Source: Curvibacter lanceolatus ATCC 14669
Lineage (GTDB): Bacteria > Pseudomonadota > Gammaproteobacteria > Burkholderiales > Burkholderiaceae_C
Assembly (NCBI RefSeq): GCF_000381265.1
Contig: NZ_KB906290.1
Coordinates: 1-32,776, forward strand
Length of the DNA: 32,776 nt
Direction of reading: 5' to 3'
A program made the translations under genes and the position numbers. This document shows positions 7,252-16,529 of this stretch, one piece after another. The notes beneath the pieces were generated by a model. The model saw nothing but the letters and a program-made list of their open reading frames with translations, made no database searches and was not told where the DNA came from. The stretch's first letter is position 1; every line of letters starts with the position of its first letter.

Positions 7252-10074
7252 TCAACCGGTGTTGCGCAAACCGGCTGCAATCCCGTTGATGGAGATGTGG
7301 ATACCCGTCTGCACGCGCTCATCCGAATCGCTGCCCGAGCGGTAACGCCGCACCAGCTCAACCTGCAGGTGGTGCAGCGGGTCGATGTAGGGGAAGCGGT
7401 GCCGGATGGAGCGCGCCAGCGCCTCGTTGTGCGCCAGGCGCTGCTTGTCGCCGGTGATCTGGGTCAGGGCCTCGGCGGTGCGGTGCCATTCGGCCTCGAT
7501 CATGGCGAACACCTTCTTGCGCAGGCGCGAATCGCTCACCAGTTCGGCATAGCGCGAGGCCAGGGCCAGATCGCTCTTGGCCAGCACCATGTCCATGTTC
7601 GACAACAGGGTGCGGAAGAAGGGCCACTGGCGGTACATGCGTTGCAGCAGGGCCAGCGCCTCCTTGCGACCGTCCTTGCCGGCAGCAGCCGGGCGGGCCA
7701 GGAAGGCCTCGACGGCCGAACCGAAACCGAACCAGCCCGGCAAGGTGAGGCGGCACTGGCCCCAGCTGAAGCCCCAGGGGATGGCGCGCAGGTCTTCGAT
7801 GCGCTGGCTGGCCTTGCGCGAGGCCGGGCGCGAGCCGATGTTGAGCTCGGCAATCTCACGGATCGGTGTGGAGCCGAAGAAATAGTCGGTGAAGCCGTTG
7901 GTTTCATAGACCAGCGCCCGGTAAGCCCCCATGCTGGCCTGCGACAGCTCGGCCGCGGCCTGGTGGAAGGCCTTGGTGGCGGGCTTGGTGGGCTGCAGCA
8001 GTGTGGCCTCCAGCGTGGCGGCGACCAGGGTTTCGAGGTTGCGCCGGCCAATCTCGGGGTTGGCGTACTTCGAGCCGATCACCTCGCCCTGCTCGGTCAG
8101 GCGGATCTGGCCACGCACCGTGCCGGGGGGCTGGGCCAGGATGGCCTGGTAGCTCGGGCCGCCGCCACGCCCCACCGTGCCGCCACGGCCATGGAACATG
8201 CGCAGCTGGATGCCGTGGCTGGCCGCCAGCTCCTCGAACAGATCGACCAGGGCGATCTCGGCCCGGTAGAGCTCCCAGTTGCTGGTGAAGATGCCGCCGT
8301 CCTTGTTGCTGTCGGAGTAGCCCAGCATGATGTCCTGCTCGCCCCCGCTGCGCTGCACCAGCTCGGCCATGCCCGGCAGGGCATAGAACTCGCGCATGAT
8401 GGGCGCGGCATTGCGCAGGTCTTCGATGGTCTCGAACAAGGGCACCACGATCAGGTCGCTGACAGCGGGCGTCACGCCGGCCGTGGTCTCCTGCAGCAGG
8501 CCACGCACCAGGCCCACCTCTTTTTGCAGCAGCATCACCTCCAGCAGGTCGCTGACGGTCTCGGTGTGGCTGATGATGTAGTGGCGAATGGCCTGGTGGC
8601 CGTAACGCTGGCGCATCACGCGGGCCGCCTCGAAGATGGCCAGCTCGCTGCGGGCATGGGCCGAATAGGGGGCCCCCATCACACGCAGCGGGCGGGCGTC
8701 GTTGAGCAGCTTGACCAGCAGGGCGCGCTTGGCCGCCTCCTGCAGGCTGCTGTAGTCGGGCTCGATGCGGGCCGTGGCCAGCAGCTCGGCCACCACCTCT
8801 TCGTGCTTGTCCGAGCTCTGGCGCAGATCGACCGTGGCCAGGTGAAAGCCGAACACCTCGACCGCGCGGATCAGGGGGTGCAGCCGCTCATTGACCAGGG
8901 CCTCGCCGTGGTGGGCGTTCAAGGAGGCCTCGATCACGCGCAGATCGGCCAGAAAATCGGCCGCATCGGGGTAGGCGTTCTGCGGCGCCACGGCGTGGCG
9001 GGCGGCATCGCCCCCGGTCAGGTCCTTCAGGCTGGCGGCCAGGCGGGCGTAGACACCGGTCAGGGCGCGGCGGTAGGGCTCGTCCTGGCGGTGCTCGTTG
9101 GTGTCGGGCGAGCGCTCGGCCAGGGCCTGCATCTCGGGCGTCACGCCCACCAGGCGGGCCGACATCGACAACTCGCCGCCCAGGTAATGCACCTCGGTCA
9201 GGTAGTGGCGCAGCGCCACCTCGGCCTGGCGCTTGAGCGCGTACTCCAGTGTGGCAGCACTGACGTTGGGGTTGCCGTCGCGGTCGCCGCCGATCCACTG
9301 CCCCATGCGGAAGAAGGTGGCCACCGGGTGGTTGCCCAACTCGCGCTCCAGATCGGCATACAGCTTGGGGATCTCGCGCAAAAAGGTGGCCTCGTAGTAG
9401 CTCAGTGCGTTCTCGATCTCGTCGGCCACGGTGAGCTTGGAGTAGCGCAGCAGTCGGGTGTGCCACAGCTGCATCACGCGGGCGCGCAGCAAGGCCTCGT
9501 TGGCGGCCAGTTCACGCGGGGTGAGGGCATCCTTGGAGGTGTTGTAGACCAGCGCGCGCAGCCGGATCTCGTCGCGCGCCGTCAGCAGCTGCGCAATGTC
9601 GCGCTCGGCGTCCAGGATGCTCTTGCGCTGCACCTCGGTCGGGTGGGCGGTGAGCACCGGCGCCACATAACTCTGCGCCAGGGTCTGCGAGATGGTCTTG
9701 GGGGCGATGCCGGCCCAGCGCAGGCGCGCCATGGCCACTTCGATGCTGCCCTCCTGCGTGTCGCCGGCGCGTTCGTGCACCGTGCGGCGGCGGATGTGGT
9801 GCCGGTCTTCGGCCAGGTTGGCCAGGTGGCTGAAATAGGTGAAGGCGCGGATCACGCTCACGGTCTGGTCGCCCGACAGCGACTTGAGCAGCTTCTTCAG
9901 CGCCCGGTCGGCTTCCTGGTCGGCATCGCGGCGGAACGCCACCGACAGCTTGCGCACCTGCTCCACCAGTTCGTAGGCGGCCACGCCCTCCTGCTCCCGG
10001 ATCACGTCCCCCAGGATGCGCCCCAAGAGGCGGATGTCGTCAATCAGGGGCTGGTCCTTGTCGGATCGTTTCAT
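7252..10074 (-). CDS. ppc: Phosphoenolpyruvate carboxylase
   Basis: PEPC adds bicarbonate to phosphoenolpyruvate to make oxaloacetate, replenishing the TCA cycle. The 940-residue length is typical. Diagnostic motifs are present: V-L-T-A-H-P-T-E with the catalytic His at 144, the glycine-rich [14 protein letters not shown] around 626-639, [11 protein letters not shown] just after it, and the conserved C-terminal asparagine-X-glycine ending (N-T-G). The ATG at 10074 has a TTGGAG ribosome site about 8 bases upstream; the open frame further upstream runs through hemC on the other strand and is spurious. ppc is divergent from hemC, with an 11-bp inverted repeat in the gap. Confidence 0.97.
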   Translation of the reverse strand: MKRSDKDQPLIDDIRLLGRILGDVIREQEGVAAYELVEQVRKLSVAFRRDADQEADRALKKLLKSLSGDQTVSVIRAFTYFSHLANLAEDRHHIRRRTVHERAGDTQEGSIEVAMARLRWAGIAPKTISQTLAQSYVAPVLTAHPTEVQRKSILDAERDIAQLLTARDEIRLRALVYNTSKDALTPRELAANEALLRARVMQLWHTRLLRYSKLTVADEIENALSYYEATFLREIPKLYADLERELGNHPVATFFRMGQWIGGDRDGNPNVSAATLEYALKRQAEVALRHYLTEVHYLGGELSMSARLVGVTPEMQALAERSPDTNEHRQDEPYRRALTGVYARLAASLKDLTGGDAARHAVAPQNAYPDAADFLADLRVIEASLNAHHGEALVNERLHPLIRAVEVFGFHLATVDLRQSSDKHEEVVAELLATARIEPDYSSLQEAAKRALLVKLLNDARPLRVMGAPYSAHARSELAIFEAARVMRQRYGHQAIRHYIISHTETVSDLLEVMLLQKEVGLVRGLLQETTAGVTPAVSDLIVVPLFETIEDLRNAAPIMREFYALPGMAELVQRSGGEQDIMLGYSDSNKDGGIFTSNWELYRAEIALVDLFEELAASHGIQLRMFHGRGGTVGRGGGPSYQAILAQPPGTVRGQIRLTEQGEVIGSKYANPEIGRRNLETLVAATLEATLLQPTKPATKAFHQAAAELSQASMGAYRALVYETNGFTDYFFGSTPIREIAELNIGSRPASRKASQRIEDLRAIPWGFSWGQCRLTLPGWFGFGSAVEAFLARPAAAGKDGRKEALALLQRMYRQWPFFRTLLSNMDMVLAKSDLALASRYAELVSDSRLRKKVFAMIEAEWHRTAEALTQITGDKQRLAHNEALARSIRHRFPYIDPLHHLQVELVRRYRSGSDSDERVQTGIHISINGIAAGLRNTG

Positions 10075-10111
10075 GCGTCTGTCTCCAAGAGGGTGTGGCG
10101 GGCGCGGCTCG

Positions 10112-10143
10112 GAACCGACCGCTGGAACACAGGCGGTCGGTTC
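10112..10143. promoter_or_regulatory. 11-bp inverted repeat between ppc and hemC
   Basis: GAACCGACCGC (10112-10122) and GCGGTCGGTTC (10133-10143) are perfect inverted repeats with a 10-nt spacer. The element lies in the 132-bp divergent region, 38 bases from the ppc start and just upstream of a possible hemC -10 (TAGCAT at 10165-10170). It could be an operator for either gene or a hairpin in the ppc leader. No regulator is encoded nearby. Confidence 0.45.
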
Positions 10144-10206
10144 AGAGTGGAATGCGGGGCATGCTAGCATCCAAGACCGCTTGAAGATTACAAAAAGGTT
10201 ACGAGC

Positions 10207-11175
10207 TTGAGCCAGCCAGCCGCCCCCATCGTCGCACCCCAACTTGGTCCGATCGTGATCGCCACCCGCGAAAGCCGGCTCGCCCTGTGGCAGGCCGAAC
10301 ACGTCAAGGCGCTGCTGGAGGCACACGGCCACACCGTCACCCTGCTGGGCATGACCACCAAGGGCGACCAGATCCTGGACCGCTCGCTGTCCAAGGTGGG
10401 TGGCAAGGGCCTGTTCGTCAAAGAACTTGAAGTGGCCCTCGAAGAAGGCCGCGCCGACATCGCCGTGCACTCGCTCAAGGATGTGCCCATGGACCTGCCC
10501 GAAGGCTTCGAGCTGGCCTGTGTGATGGAGCGCGAAGACCCGCGCGACGCCTTTGTCTCGCCCCAATACGCCTCGTTGCAAGAATTGCCCGAAGGCGCCG
10601 TGGTGGGCACCTCCAGCCTGCGCCGCACGGTGCTGCTGCGCGCGCTGCGCCCCGACCTGCGCATCGAGCCCCTGCGTGGCAACCTCGACACCCGACTCAA
10701 GAAGCTCGACGACGGCCAGTACGCCGGCATTGTGCTGGCGGCCGCCGGCCTGAAGCGCCTGGGCCTGGCCGCACGCATCCGCGCCGTGTTCGAGCCCGAC
10801 CACATGCTGCCAGCGGCCGGCCAGGGCGCGCTGGGCATCGAGATCCGCAGCGGGCGCGCCGACCTGCGCGCGGCACTGGCCCCCCTGGCCCACCAGCGCA
10901 CCTGGCTCACCGTGACCGCCGAGCGCGCCGTCAGCCGCGCCATGGGCGGCAGCTGCTCCATGCCCCTGGCCGCCCACGGCGAATGGCATGGCGACGAGCT
11001 GCGCCTGCGCGCCGCCTGGGGCGACCCGGACAGCGCCAGTGTGGCCCTGGTGCGCGCCAGCGGCCAGCGCAGCCTGGATTCGCTGGCCAGCGCCGCCGAA
11101 CTGGGCGAAGAAGTGGCCGAGCTGCTGCAAGCCGGTGGCGCACGCCGCGTGCTGCCCACGCCTGACACGCCCTGA
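10207..11175 (+). CDS. hemC: Hydroxymethylbilane synthase (porphobilinogen deaminase)
   Basis: HemC condenses four porphobilinogens into hydroxymethylbilane in tetrapyrrole synthesis. The 322-residue protein shows [12 protein letters not shown], the substrate loop [22 protein letters not shown], the G-T-S-S-L-R-R motif, and the dipyrromethane-cofactor cysteine (Cys250 in G-G-S-C-S-M-P). The start is a TTG at 10207: AAGG lies 8 bases upstream, and no ATG is available before the conserved N-terminus. It heads the hemC-hemD-hemX-hemY series on the plus strand; hemD follows after 23 bases. Confidence 0.96.
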   Translation: MSQPAAPIVAPQLGPIVIATRESRLALWQAEHVKALLEAHGHTVTLLGMTTKGDQILDRSLSKVGGKGLFVKELEVALEEGRADIAVHSLKDVPMDLPEGFELACVMEREDPRDAFVSPQYASLQELPEGAVVGTSSLRRTVLLRALRPDLRIEPLRGNLDTRLKKLDDGQYAGIVLAAAGLKRLGLAARIRAVFEPDHMLPAAGQGALGIEIRSGRADLRAALAPLAHQRTWLTVTAERAVSRAMGGSCSMPLAAHGEWHGDELRLRAAWGDPDSASVALVRASGQRSLDSLASAAELGEEVAELLQAGGARRVLPTPDTP

Positions 11176-11198
11176 CACCCCTGAACACCCGCCACCCC

Positions 11199-11996
11199 AT
11201 GCCCGCCCCGCGCGTCCTGGTCACCCGGCCCGAGCCCGAGGCCAGTGACTGGGCCCGGCAACTGGGCCTGCGCGGCCTGCAGGCCGAGGCCCTGCCCCTG
11301 ATCGAGATCGCCGCCCCGCGCGCCGGCCTGCAGCACCTGGCTGCGACCCGCTGGCGGGCGCTGATGTTCGTCAGCGGCAATGCGGTACAGCACTTTGCCA
11401 GCACGCCCGGCGCCCAGGCCTGCCTGAGCCAGGCGCACTGCTGGGCCCCCGGGCCGGGCACGGCCCGCGCCCTGCTGGCCGCCGGCGTACCCCCCGAACG
11501 CATCGCCACCCCACCCGCCGAAGCGGGCCAGTTCGACTCGGAACACCTGTGGCCCCTGGTGCAGGCGCAGATCGGCCCCGGCGACCCGGTGCTGATCGTG
11601 CGCGGCGTCGACGCCCCCGCCGACCCCGCCGCCGCCCTGCCCCCGGAACAGGCCGGCCGAGGTTCGGGGCGCGAATGGCTGAGCCAGCGCATCACCGAGG
11701 CCGGCGGCCAGGTCAGCCACCACGTGGCCTACGAACGCCGCCCGCCGGCCCATGGCGGGGTTTTGCGCGAACGCGCCCTGGCCGCGGCCAGCGATGGCAC
11801 GGTCTGGCTGTTCAGCAGTTCGGAGGCGGTGCGCAACCTGCAGAGCTGGCTGCCCGAGGCCGGCTGGGAGCGGGCCCGCGCCCTGGTGACGCACCCGCGC
11901 ATCGCCGAAGCAGCCGCCCGCGCCGGCTTCGGCCAGGTCCACGCCACCCGACCGACGCTGGATGACGTGGCGGCCTCGATAGAATCCCTGACATGA
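11199..11996 (+). CDS. hemD: Uroporphyrinogen-III synthase
   Basis: HemD closes hydroxymethylbilane with inversion of ring D to give uroporphyrinogen III. The 265-residue protein fits the poorly conserved HemD family: L-V-T-R-P near the N-terminus, F-V-S-G-N-A-V in the first lobe, V-L-I-V-R-G at the hinge, [15 protein letters not shown] and an A-A-A-R-A-G-F end. Position directly after hemC supports the call. Its stop overlaps the hemX ATG by four bases (ATGA), implying coupling. Confidence 0.93.
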   Translation: MPAPRVLVTRPEPEASDWARQLGLRGLQAEALPLIEIAAPRAGLQHLAATRWRALMFVSGNAVQHFASTPGAQACLSQAHCWAPGPGTARALLAAGVPPERIATPPAEAGQFDSEHLWPLVQAQIGPGDPVLIVRGVDAPADPAAALPPEQAGRGSGREWLSQRITEAGGQVSHHVAYERRPPAHGGVLRERALAAASDGTVWLFSSSEAVRNLQSWLPEAGWERARALVTHPRIAEAAARAGFGQVHATRPTLDDVAASIESLT

Positions 11997-13108
11997 GTTC
12001 AGTGCCCCCGATCGAAACCCCGCCCGACGAGTCCCGTCAGCCCCAGCCCGCGGCGCACGCCCCGGCCGCGCCCCGCGCCGCCCGTGGCGTCCGCAGCAGA
12101 CCTGGGCAGGCCTTGACCTGGGCCGCTCTGGCCGTGGCCGGCCTGGCCTTGGTGGCCAGTGTTTCGCTGTGGCAGAAGCTCGGCAACCTGCAGGAGCAGC
12201 TGGCCCGCCAGTCTGCCGACAGCAGCAGCCAGGCCATCGAAGCCCGCGCCCTGGCCCGCCAGGCCCAGGAGCTGGCCCGCGATGCCTCGGCCCGGGTCAG
12301 CGTCAATGAAACCCGGCTCAGCGAAGTGGCCCTGCAGCGCACCCAGCTCGAAGAGCTGATGCAAAGCCTGTCGCGCTCGCGCGACGAGAACCTGGTGGTC
12401 GACATCGAATCCTCGCTGCGCCTGGCCCAGCAACAGGCCCAGCTGACCGGCAGCGTCGAGCCCATGCTGGCCGCCCTCAAGACCGCCGACCAGCGCATCG
12501 CCCGCGCGGCCCAGCCCCGGCTGGCCCCCTTGCAGCGCGCCATCCAGCACGACAGCGACCGCATCAAGTCGGCCAGCGTGACCGACACGCCCGGCCTGCT
12601 GGCCCGCCTGGACGAGCTGGCCCGCCAGGTCGACGATCTGCCCGTGCTCAATGCCGTTGCCAACGCCCCGGGGCGCCGCCCCGCCCCGCCCGCCAACGGC
12701 ACCGCCCCGGCCGGCGCCGCGGCCCAGGCCCAGGACTGGTGGAACAACACCGCCGGCAAGGCCCTGGCCCTGGTGCGCGACGAGATGCGCAACCTGGTGC
12801 GCGTGAGCCGCATCGACCAGCCCGAGGCCGCCCTGCTGGCGCCTGAGCAGAGCTTTTTCCTGCGTGAGAACCTCAAGCTGAAGTTGCTCAACGCCCGCCT
12901 GGGCGTGCTGGCCCGCCAGACCGAATCGGCCCGCGCCGACCTGGCCGCCGCCGCCACCCAGATCAACAAGTATTTCGACCCGGCCTCGCGCCGCACCCAG
13001 AGCGCAGCCACCCTGCTGCTGCAGCTGCAAGGCCAGCTCAAGGCGGTGGAGTTGCCGCGCCTGGACGAAACCCTGACCGCGCTGGCCACCGCCGCCGCGG
13101 GCCGCTGA
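11993..13108 (+). CDS. hemX: HemX family membrane protein (uroporphyrinogen-III C-methyltransferase-like)
   Basis: The 371-residue protein has a Pro/Ala-rich cytosolic N-terminus, one membrane helix at about residues 42-62, and a long helical periplasmic region with coiled-coil character (L-Q-E-Q-L-A-R-Q and A-L-A-R-Q-A-Q-E-L-A), as in HemX proteins placed between hemD and hemY. Annotated homologues are often called uroporphyrinogen-III C-methyltransferase, but this type lacks the methyltransferase fold and its role in heme synthesis is not established. It overlaps hemD by 4 bases and precedes hemY by 16. Confidence 0.88.
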   Translation: MSSVPPIETPPDESRQPQPAAHAPAAPRAARGVRSRPGQALTWAALAVAGLALVASVSLWQKLGNLQEQLARQSADSSSQAIEARALARQAQELARDASARVSVNETRLSEVALQRTQLEELMQSLSRSRDENLVVDIESSLRLAQQQAQLTGSVEPMLAALKTADQRIARAAQPRLAPLQRAIQHDSDRIKSASVTDTPGLLARLDELARQVDDLPVLNAVANAPGRRPAPPANGTAPAGAAAQAQDWWNNTAGKALALVRDEMRNLVRVSRIDQPEAALLAPEQSFFLRENLKLKLLNARLGVLARQTESARADLAAAATQINKYFDPASRRTQSAATLLLQLQGQLKAVELPRLDETLTALATAAAGR

Positions 13109-13124
13109 GGAAAAGAGGCCCACC

Positions 13125-14402
13125 ATGCGCGCAGCCTTGTGGTTTCTGGCCCTGTTCGGCATTGCCGTCGCCATGGCCTTGTTTGCCGGCAACAACCAGG
13201 GCACGGTGACCCTGTTCTGGCCACCGTACCGGATCGACCTGTCCCTGAACATGGTGTTGCTGCTGCTGGTCGGCGGCTTCGTGGTCTTGCATGCCGCCCT
13301 GCAGGCCCTGGCCGCCCTGTTCGACATGCCCCACCACGCCCGCCGCTGGCGCCTGCAGCAGAAAGAGCGCGCCATGCACGGCGCCCTGCTGGACGCCATG
13401 ACCCATCTGCTTTCGGGCCGCTTCGTGCGGGCCAGCAAGGCGGCCGAGGCGGCGCTGGCGCAGGAGCAGTCGCTCAGCGCCAGTGCCCACTACGGCGCTG
13501 CCGGCCCCCAGCTGCGCACCCTGGCCCACCTGGTGGCCGCCGACGGTGCCCACGCGCTGCAAGACCGCAGCCGGCGCGATGAGCACCTGCGCCAGGCGCT
13601 GGAAGAAACCGCCCTGCGTCAGAACGCCCAGACCCAGGAACTGCACGAAGGCGCCCAGCTGCGCTCGGCGCGCTGGATGCTGGACGACCGCGACGCCTCC
13701 GGGGCCCTGGCCCGGCTGGAAGAGCTGCCCCAGGGCGCCTCGCGGCGCACCATCGCGCTGCGCACCCGGCTCAAGGCCGCGCGCCTGGCCGGTCAGACCC
13801 TGGTGGCCCTGGAAACCGCCCGCCTGCTGGCCAAGCACCGCGCCTTCTCCACCGCGGCCGCCCAGAGCATCGTGCGCGGGCTGGCGGCCGAACTGCTGAA
13901 CTCGGCCCACGACCCGGCCCAGCTGCAGCAGGTCTGGCAGCAGCTCGACCCGGCAGAACGCCAGATGCCTGAACTGGCCCTGCAGGCCGCGCATCGCCTG
14001 AGCCAGCTCGGGGGCGACGACGCACACGCCCGGCACTGGCTGCTGCCGGTGTGGGAGCGCATGGTCAGCCTGCCCGACTCGCTGCCGGAGCACCTGCAGC
14101 AGAAGTTGGTCGAGGCCCTGGAAAACAGCATGGAATCGCTGGATGCCCCCTGGCTGGCACGCATCGAAAGTGCCCAGCAGGCCAACCCGCGCAACGCCCG
14201 GCTGGAGTACCTGGCCGGTGTGGCCTGCCTGAAGCGCCAGCTGTGGGGCAAGGCCCAGCAACTGCTGACCCAGGCCAGCCAGCACCTGGAGGCCGGGCCC
14301 CTGCAGCGCAATGCCTGGCGGGCGCTGGCCCTGCTGGCTGAACGCCGTGGCGACGAGCCCGCCGCCGCCGCCGCCTGGCGCAACGCAGCGCTCTGCCCCT
14401 GA
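13125..14402 (+). CDS. hemY: HemY family protein, TPR-containing
   Basis: The 425-residue protein begins with two membrane helices (about 4-20 and 40-62) separated by the short Q-G-T-V-T-L-F-W-P loop typical of the HemY N-terminal domain, followed by a helical repeat region resembling tetratricopeptide repeats (A-S-K-A-A-E-A-A-L, R-L-E-Y-L-A-G-V-A-C). This proteobacterial HemY is not the Gram-positive protoporphyrinogen oxidase of the same name; it is a conserved inner membrane protein of the hemCDXY operon with an unclear role. A GAGG-like site precedes the ATG. A terminator candidate follows. Confidence 0.9.
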   Translation: MRAALWFLALFGIAVAMALFAGNNQGTVTLFWPPYRIDLSLNMVLLLLVGGFVVLHAALQALAALFDMPHHARRWRLQQKERAMHGALLDAMTHLLSGRFVRASKAAEAALAQEQSLSASAHYGAAGPQLRTLAHLVAADGAHALQDRSRRDEHLRQALEETALRQNAQTQELHEGAQLRSARWMLDDRDASGALARLEELPQGASRRTIALRTRLKAARLAGQTLVALETARLLAKHRAFSTAAAQSIVRGLAAELLNSAHDPAQLQQVWQQLDPAERQMPELALQAAHRLSQLGGDDAHARHWLLPVWERMVSLPDSLPEHLQQKLVEALENSMESLDAPWLARIESAQQANPRNARLEYLAGVACLKRQLWGKAQQLLTQASQHLEAGPLQRNAWRALALLAERRGDEPAAAAAWRNAALCP

Positions 14403-14418
14403 GGGCGCTGGCACCCCG

Positions 14419-14448
14419 GCTCCAGGGGCTGGAGCATTCAATTTTTTT
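14419..14448 (+). terminator. Probable terminator of the hem operon
   Basis: GCTCCAG (14419-14425) and CTGGAGC (14429-14435) form a perfect 7-bp stem with a 3-nt loop 17 bases after the hemY stop. Six bases later comes a run of seven T (14442-14448). The short gap before the T-run makes it imperfect. The T-run itself lies inside a second small AT hairpin. Confidence 0.55.
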
Positions 14449-14469
14449 GAATTGAAGCGTCAATCACGC

Positions 14470-14565
14470 TGAAACCCGGAGGCAGACGCGCTTCCTACAC
14501 TGCAGACAGTTCAGGAACTTGTTGTTGATCAAACAGTCCACACACCGTCTTCAATCCGGGTTTCA
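14470..14565 (+). promoter_or_regulatory. Promoter region of the cytochrome b561/yceI locus: sigma-E-like promoter inside an 11-bp inverted repeat
   Basis: GGAACTT (14514-14520), 16 bases, then TCCACA (14537-14542) resembles an RpoE/ECF promoter (GGAACTT-N16-TCnnA), although the last base of the -10 does not match. The spacer contains the palindrome TTGATCAA. An 11-bp perfect inverted repeat, TGAAACCCGGA (14470-14480) and TCCGGGTTTCA (14555-14565), brackets the element; its right arm ends 3 bases before the cytochrome b561 ATG. Confidence 0.4.
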
Positions 14566-14568
14566 TTC

Positions 14569-15135
14569 ATGACCTCTGTTTCAAACGGCTCCCCCAAGCG
14601 CTACAGCGCGCTGGCGATGGCCTTGCACTGGCTGCTGGCCGCTGCGCTGCTGGGCACCTTCTGCCTCGGCCTGTACATGGCCGATTTGCCCTTCTCTCCC
14701 CAACGCCTCAAGTACTACAGCTGGCACAAATGGGCCGGCATGTCGATCCTGATCCTGTCGGTGCTGCGGCTGCTGTGGCGCGTCACCCACCGCCCGCCCG
14801 AGCTGCCCGCGACCATCGAACAGGCCATGCCGGCCTGGCAGCGCGTGGCCCACCATGGCACGCACCACCTGCTGTACCTGCTGTTCTTTGCCGTGCCGCT
14901 GATTGGCTGGGCCTACAGCTCGGCCGCCGGCTTTCCGGTGGTGCTGTTCGGCGTGCTGCCCCTGCCCGACCTGGTGGCCCCCGACAAGCCCCTGGCCGAG
15001 TTGATCAAGCCCTGGCACGAAATCGCTGCCTGGGCCCTGGCCGGCCTGGCCGCCCTGCACGTGGCCGCCGCCTTCAAGCACCAGTTGATCGACCGCGACG
15101 GCCTGATCAACCGCATGCTGCCGGGCCGTGGCTGA
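14569..15135 (+). CDS. Cytochrome b561 family diheme membrane protein (YceJ-like)
   Basis: The 188-residue protein has four membrane helices and the paired histidines of bacterial cytochrome b561: A-L-H-W in helix 1, W-H-K-W before helix 2, H-H-G-T-H-H at the start of helix 3, and L-H-V-A-A-A in helix 4. Such proteins carry two b hemes and move electrons between quinols and periplasmic partners. It is followed 77 bases later by two YceI-family genes; the yceJ-yceI pairing is widespread, which suggests a shared role in isoprenoid/quinone handling or stress response. The start ATG has a poor ribosome site, and the initiation region can pair with an upstream inverted repeat. Confidence 0.9.
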   Translation: MTSVSNGSPKRYSALAMALHWLLAAALLGTFCLGLYMADLPFSPQRLKYYSWHKWAGMSILILSVLRLLWRVTHRPPELPATIEQAMPAWQRVAHHGTHHLLYLLFFAVPLIGWAYSSAAGFPVVLFGVLPLPDLVAPDKPLAELIKPWHEIAAWALAGLAALHVAAAFKHQLIDRDGLINRMLPGRG

Positions 15136-15212
15136 AGCACGCCCCCCCCCTTTTTCGGCTCTCTGATTTCCCATTTTTCCAGCCGGCCTGCGGGCCGCAA
15201 CAGGAGTGAACC

Positions 15213-15791
15213 ATGACCATGATTTTCAAGCGCGCCCTCGCCGCCTCCCTGGCCCTGAGCGCCATCGCCGCCTTTTCGCCAGCCCATGCCGACCAGAAGC
15301 TGGTGCCCGCCCAGAGCGAGATCGTGTTTGTGAGCAAGCAGATGGGCGTGCCGGTCGAAGGCCGCTTCAAGAAGTTCGATGCCCAGCTCAACTTCGACCC
15401 GGCCAAGCCCGAAACCAGCAAGATCGCCATGACGGTGGATGTGGCCAGCGCCACCCTGGGCGTGCCTGAAAGCGATGCCGAGCTGCCCAAGGCCCCCTGG
15501 TTCAACACCGCCAAGTTCCCGCAGGCCACCTTCCAGTCCACCTCGGCCAAGGGCCTGGGCGGTGGCAAGTTTGAGATCAGCGGCAAGCTGAGCATCAAGG
15601 GCCATGCTCAAGATGTGGTCGTGCCCTTGACCCTGACCCAGAACGGCGCCACCACCCTGGCCACCGGCGTGCTGCCGATCAAGCGCCTGGTCTTCAAGAT
15701 CGGCGAAGGCGAGTGGTCGGACACCGGCATGGTGGCCGACGACGTGCAGGTGAAGTTCAAGTTTGCCCTGACCGGTGTGAACAAGCTCTGA
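15213..15791 (+). CDS. YceI-family periplasmic protein (first copy)
   Basis: The 192-residue protein has a signal peptide ending near P-A-H-A (residue 26) and the YceI lipocalin-like fold signature: S-E-I-V-F-V-S-K-Q-M-G, G-R-F-K-K-F-D-A, A-P-W-F-N-T-A-K-F-P-Q-A-T-F, and the G-K-L-S-I-K-G block. YceI proteins bind polyisoprenoid lipids in the periplasm. An AGGAG site lies 8 bases before the ATG. A C9-T5 tract occurs in the 77-bp gap behind the cytochrome gene. It differs clearly from the second copy at 15858: the usual histidine of the S-x-x-H motif is replaced here by K-Q-M-G. Confidence 0.9.
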   Translation: MTMIFKRALAASLALSAIAAFSPAHADQKLVPAQSEIVFVSKQMGVPVEGRFKKFDAQLNFDPAKPETSKIAMTVDVASATLGVPESDAELPKAPWFNTAKFPQATFQSTSAKGLGGGKFEISGKLSIKGHAQDVVVPLTLTQNGATTLATGVLPIKRLVFKIGEGEWSDTGMVADDVQVKFKFALTGVNKL

Positions 15792-15857
15792 TCCGCACCG
15801 CTCTCTGAATCACGTCTGTTTTTCTTTTTCACCCATTCCCAACAGGAGTTTTCAACC

Positions 15858-16433
15858 ATGCGTATTTCGATGATCGCCCTGGCCGCTGCGGCCGCCCTCT
15901 CTGCCGGCCTGGCCCAGGCTGAAACTGCCACCTACGGCATTGACCCGACCCACACCTTCGCGACCTTCGAAATCAGCCACTTCGGTGCTGCCGTGAACCG
16001 GGGCCGCTTCGACAAGAAGGAAGGCTCCGTGCAACTGGACAAGGCCGCCAAGACCGGCAAGGTCGAGATCACCTTCGATGCCACCTCGATCAACAGCGGC
16101 ACCGCTGCCTTCGACAAGCACCTGCAAAGCGCCGACCTGTTCAATGCACCGCAGTTCCCCACCTTCAAGTTCGTGGGTGACAAGTTCACCTTTGACGGCG
16201 ACAAGGTGACGAGCGTGGCTGGCAACCTGACCCTGCTGGGCAAGACCGCCCCCCTGACCCTGACCGCCAAGCAGTTCAACTGCTACCAAAGCCCCATGCT
16301 CAAGCGTGAAGTGTGCGGTGGCGACTTCGAAGCCACCATCGACCGCACCCAATGGGGCATGAACTACGGCATCGACTGGGGCTTCCCAAAGAACGTGCAC
16401 CTGGTGGTGCAGGTCGAAGCCGTCAAGCAGTAA
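15858..16433 (+). CDS. YceI-family periplasmic protein (second copy)
   Basis: The 191-residue protein has a short signal peptide ending at A-Q-A (residue 21) and a canonical YceI body: Y-G-I-D-P-T-H-T, F-E-I-S-H-F-G, G-R-F-D-K-K-E-G, A-D-L-F-N-A-P-Q-F-P-T-F-K-F and V-C-G-G-D-F-E-A. It is closer to the typical H-F-G form than the first copy. ACAGGAG lies 9 bases upstream of the ATG. Two divergent paralogues behind a cytochrome b561 suggest that each handles a different lipid or step; this is inference. A strong terminator follows. Confidence 0.93.
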   Translation: MRISMIALAAAAALSAGLAQAETATYGIDPTHTFATFEISHFGAAVNRGRFDKKEGSVQLDKAAKTGKVEITFDATSINSGTAAFDKHLQSADLFNAPQFPTFKFVGDKFTFDGDKVTSVAGNLTLLGKTAPLTLTAKQFNCYQSPMLKREVCGGDFEATIDRTQWGMNYGIDWGFPKNVHLVVQVEAVKQ

Positions 16434-16470
16434 ACGGCCCGCTGGCCTCGCAGAGGCCGGCCTGAACCAG

Positions 16471-16504
16471 CCGCCGCAGCCCACCGGGCGCCGGCGGTTT
16501 TTTT
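16471..16504 (+). terminator. Intrinsic terminator of the cytochrome b561/yceI locus
   Basis: CCGCCG (16471-16476) pairs with CGGCGG (16492-16497), with a further GC-rich pairing possible in the loop, followed at once by seven T (16498-16504). It lies 38 bases after the second yceI stop and just before the convergent cyclase gene end at 16530. Confidence 0.8.
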
Positions 16505-16529
16505 GCGCCTGCCGGGCGCTGGCGCCGCC

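Noticed and set aside
5144-7345. A 733-codon open frame opposite the FUSC-family gene.
   Set aside because: The composition is dominated by Gln, Arg, His and Gly, typical of antisense frames, and the minus-strand gene is clearly real.
7192-10167. A 991-codon open frame on the plus strand opposite ppc.
   Set aside because: It is antisense to the well-supported ppc gene; long mirror frames are usual in high-GC DNA, and its composition (rich in Gly, His, Gln) has no family character.
14436-14456. AT hairpin ATTCAA/TTGAAT around the T-run after hemY.
   Set aside because: On its own it is too weak to be a separate element; it was treated as part of the terminator region.
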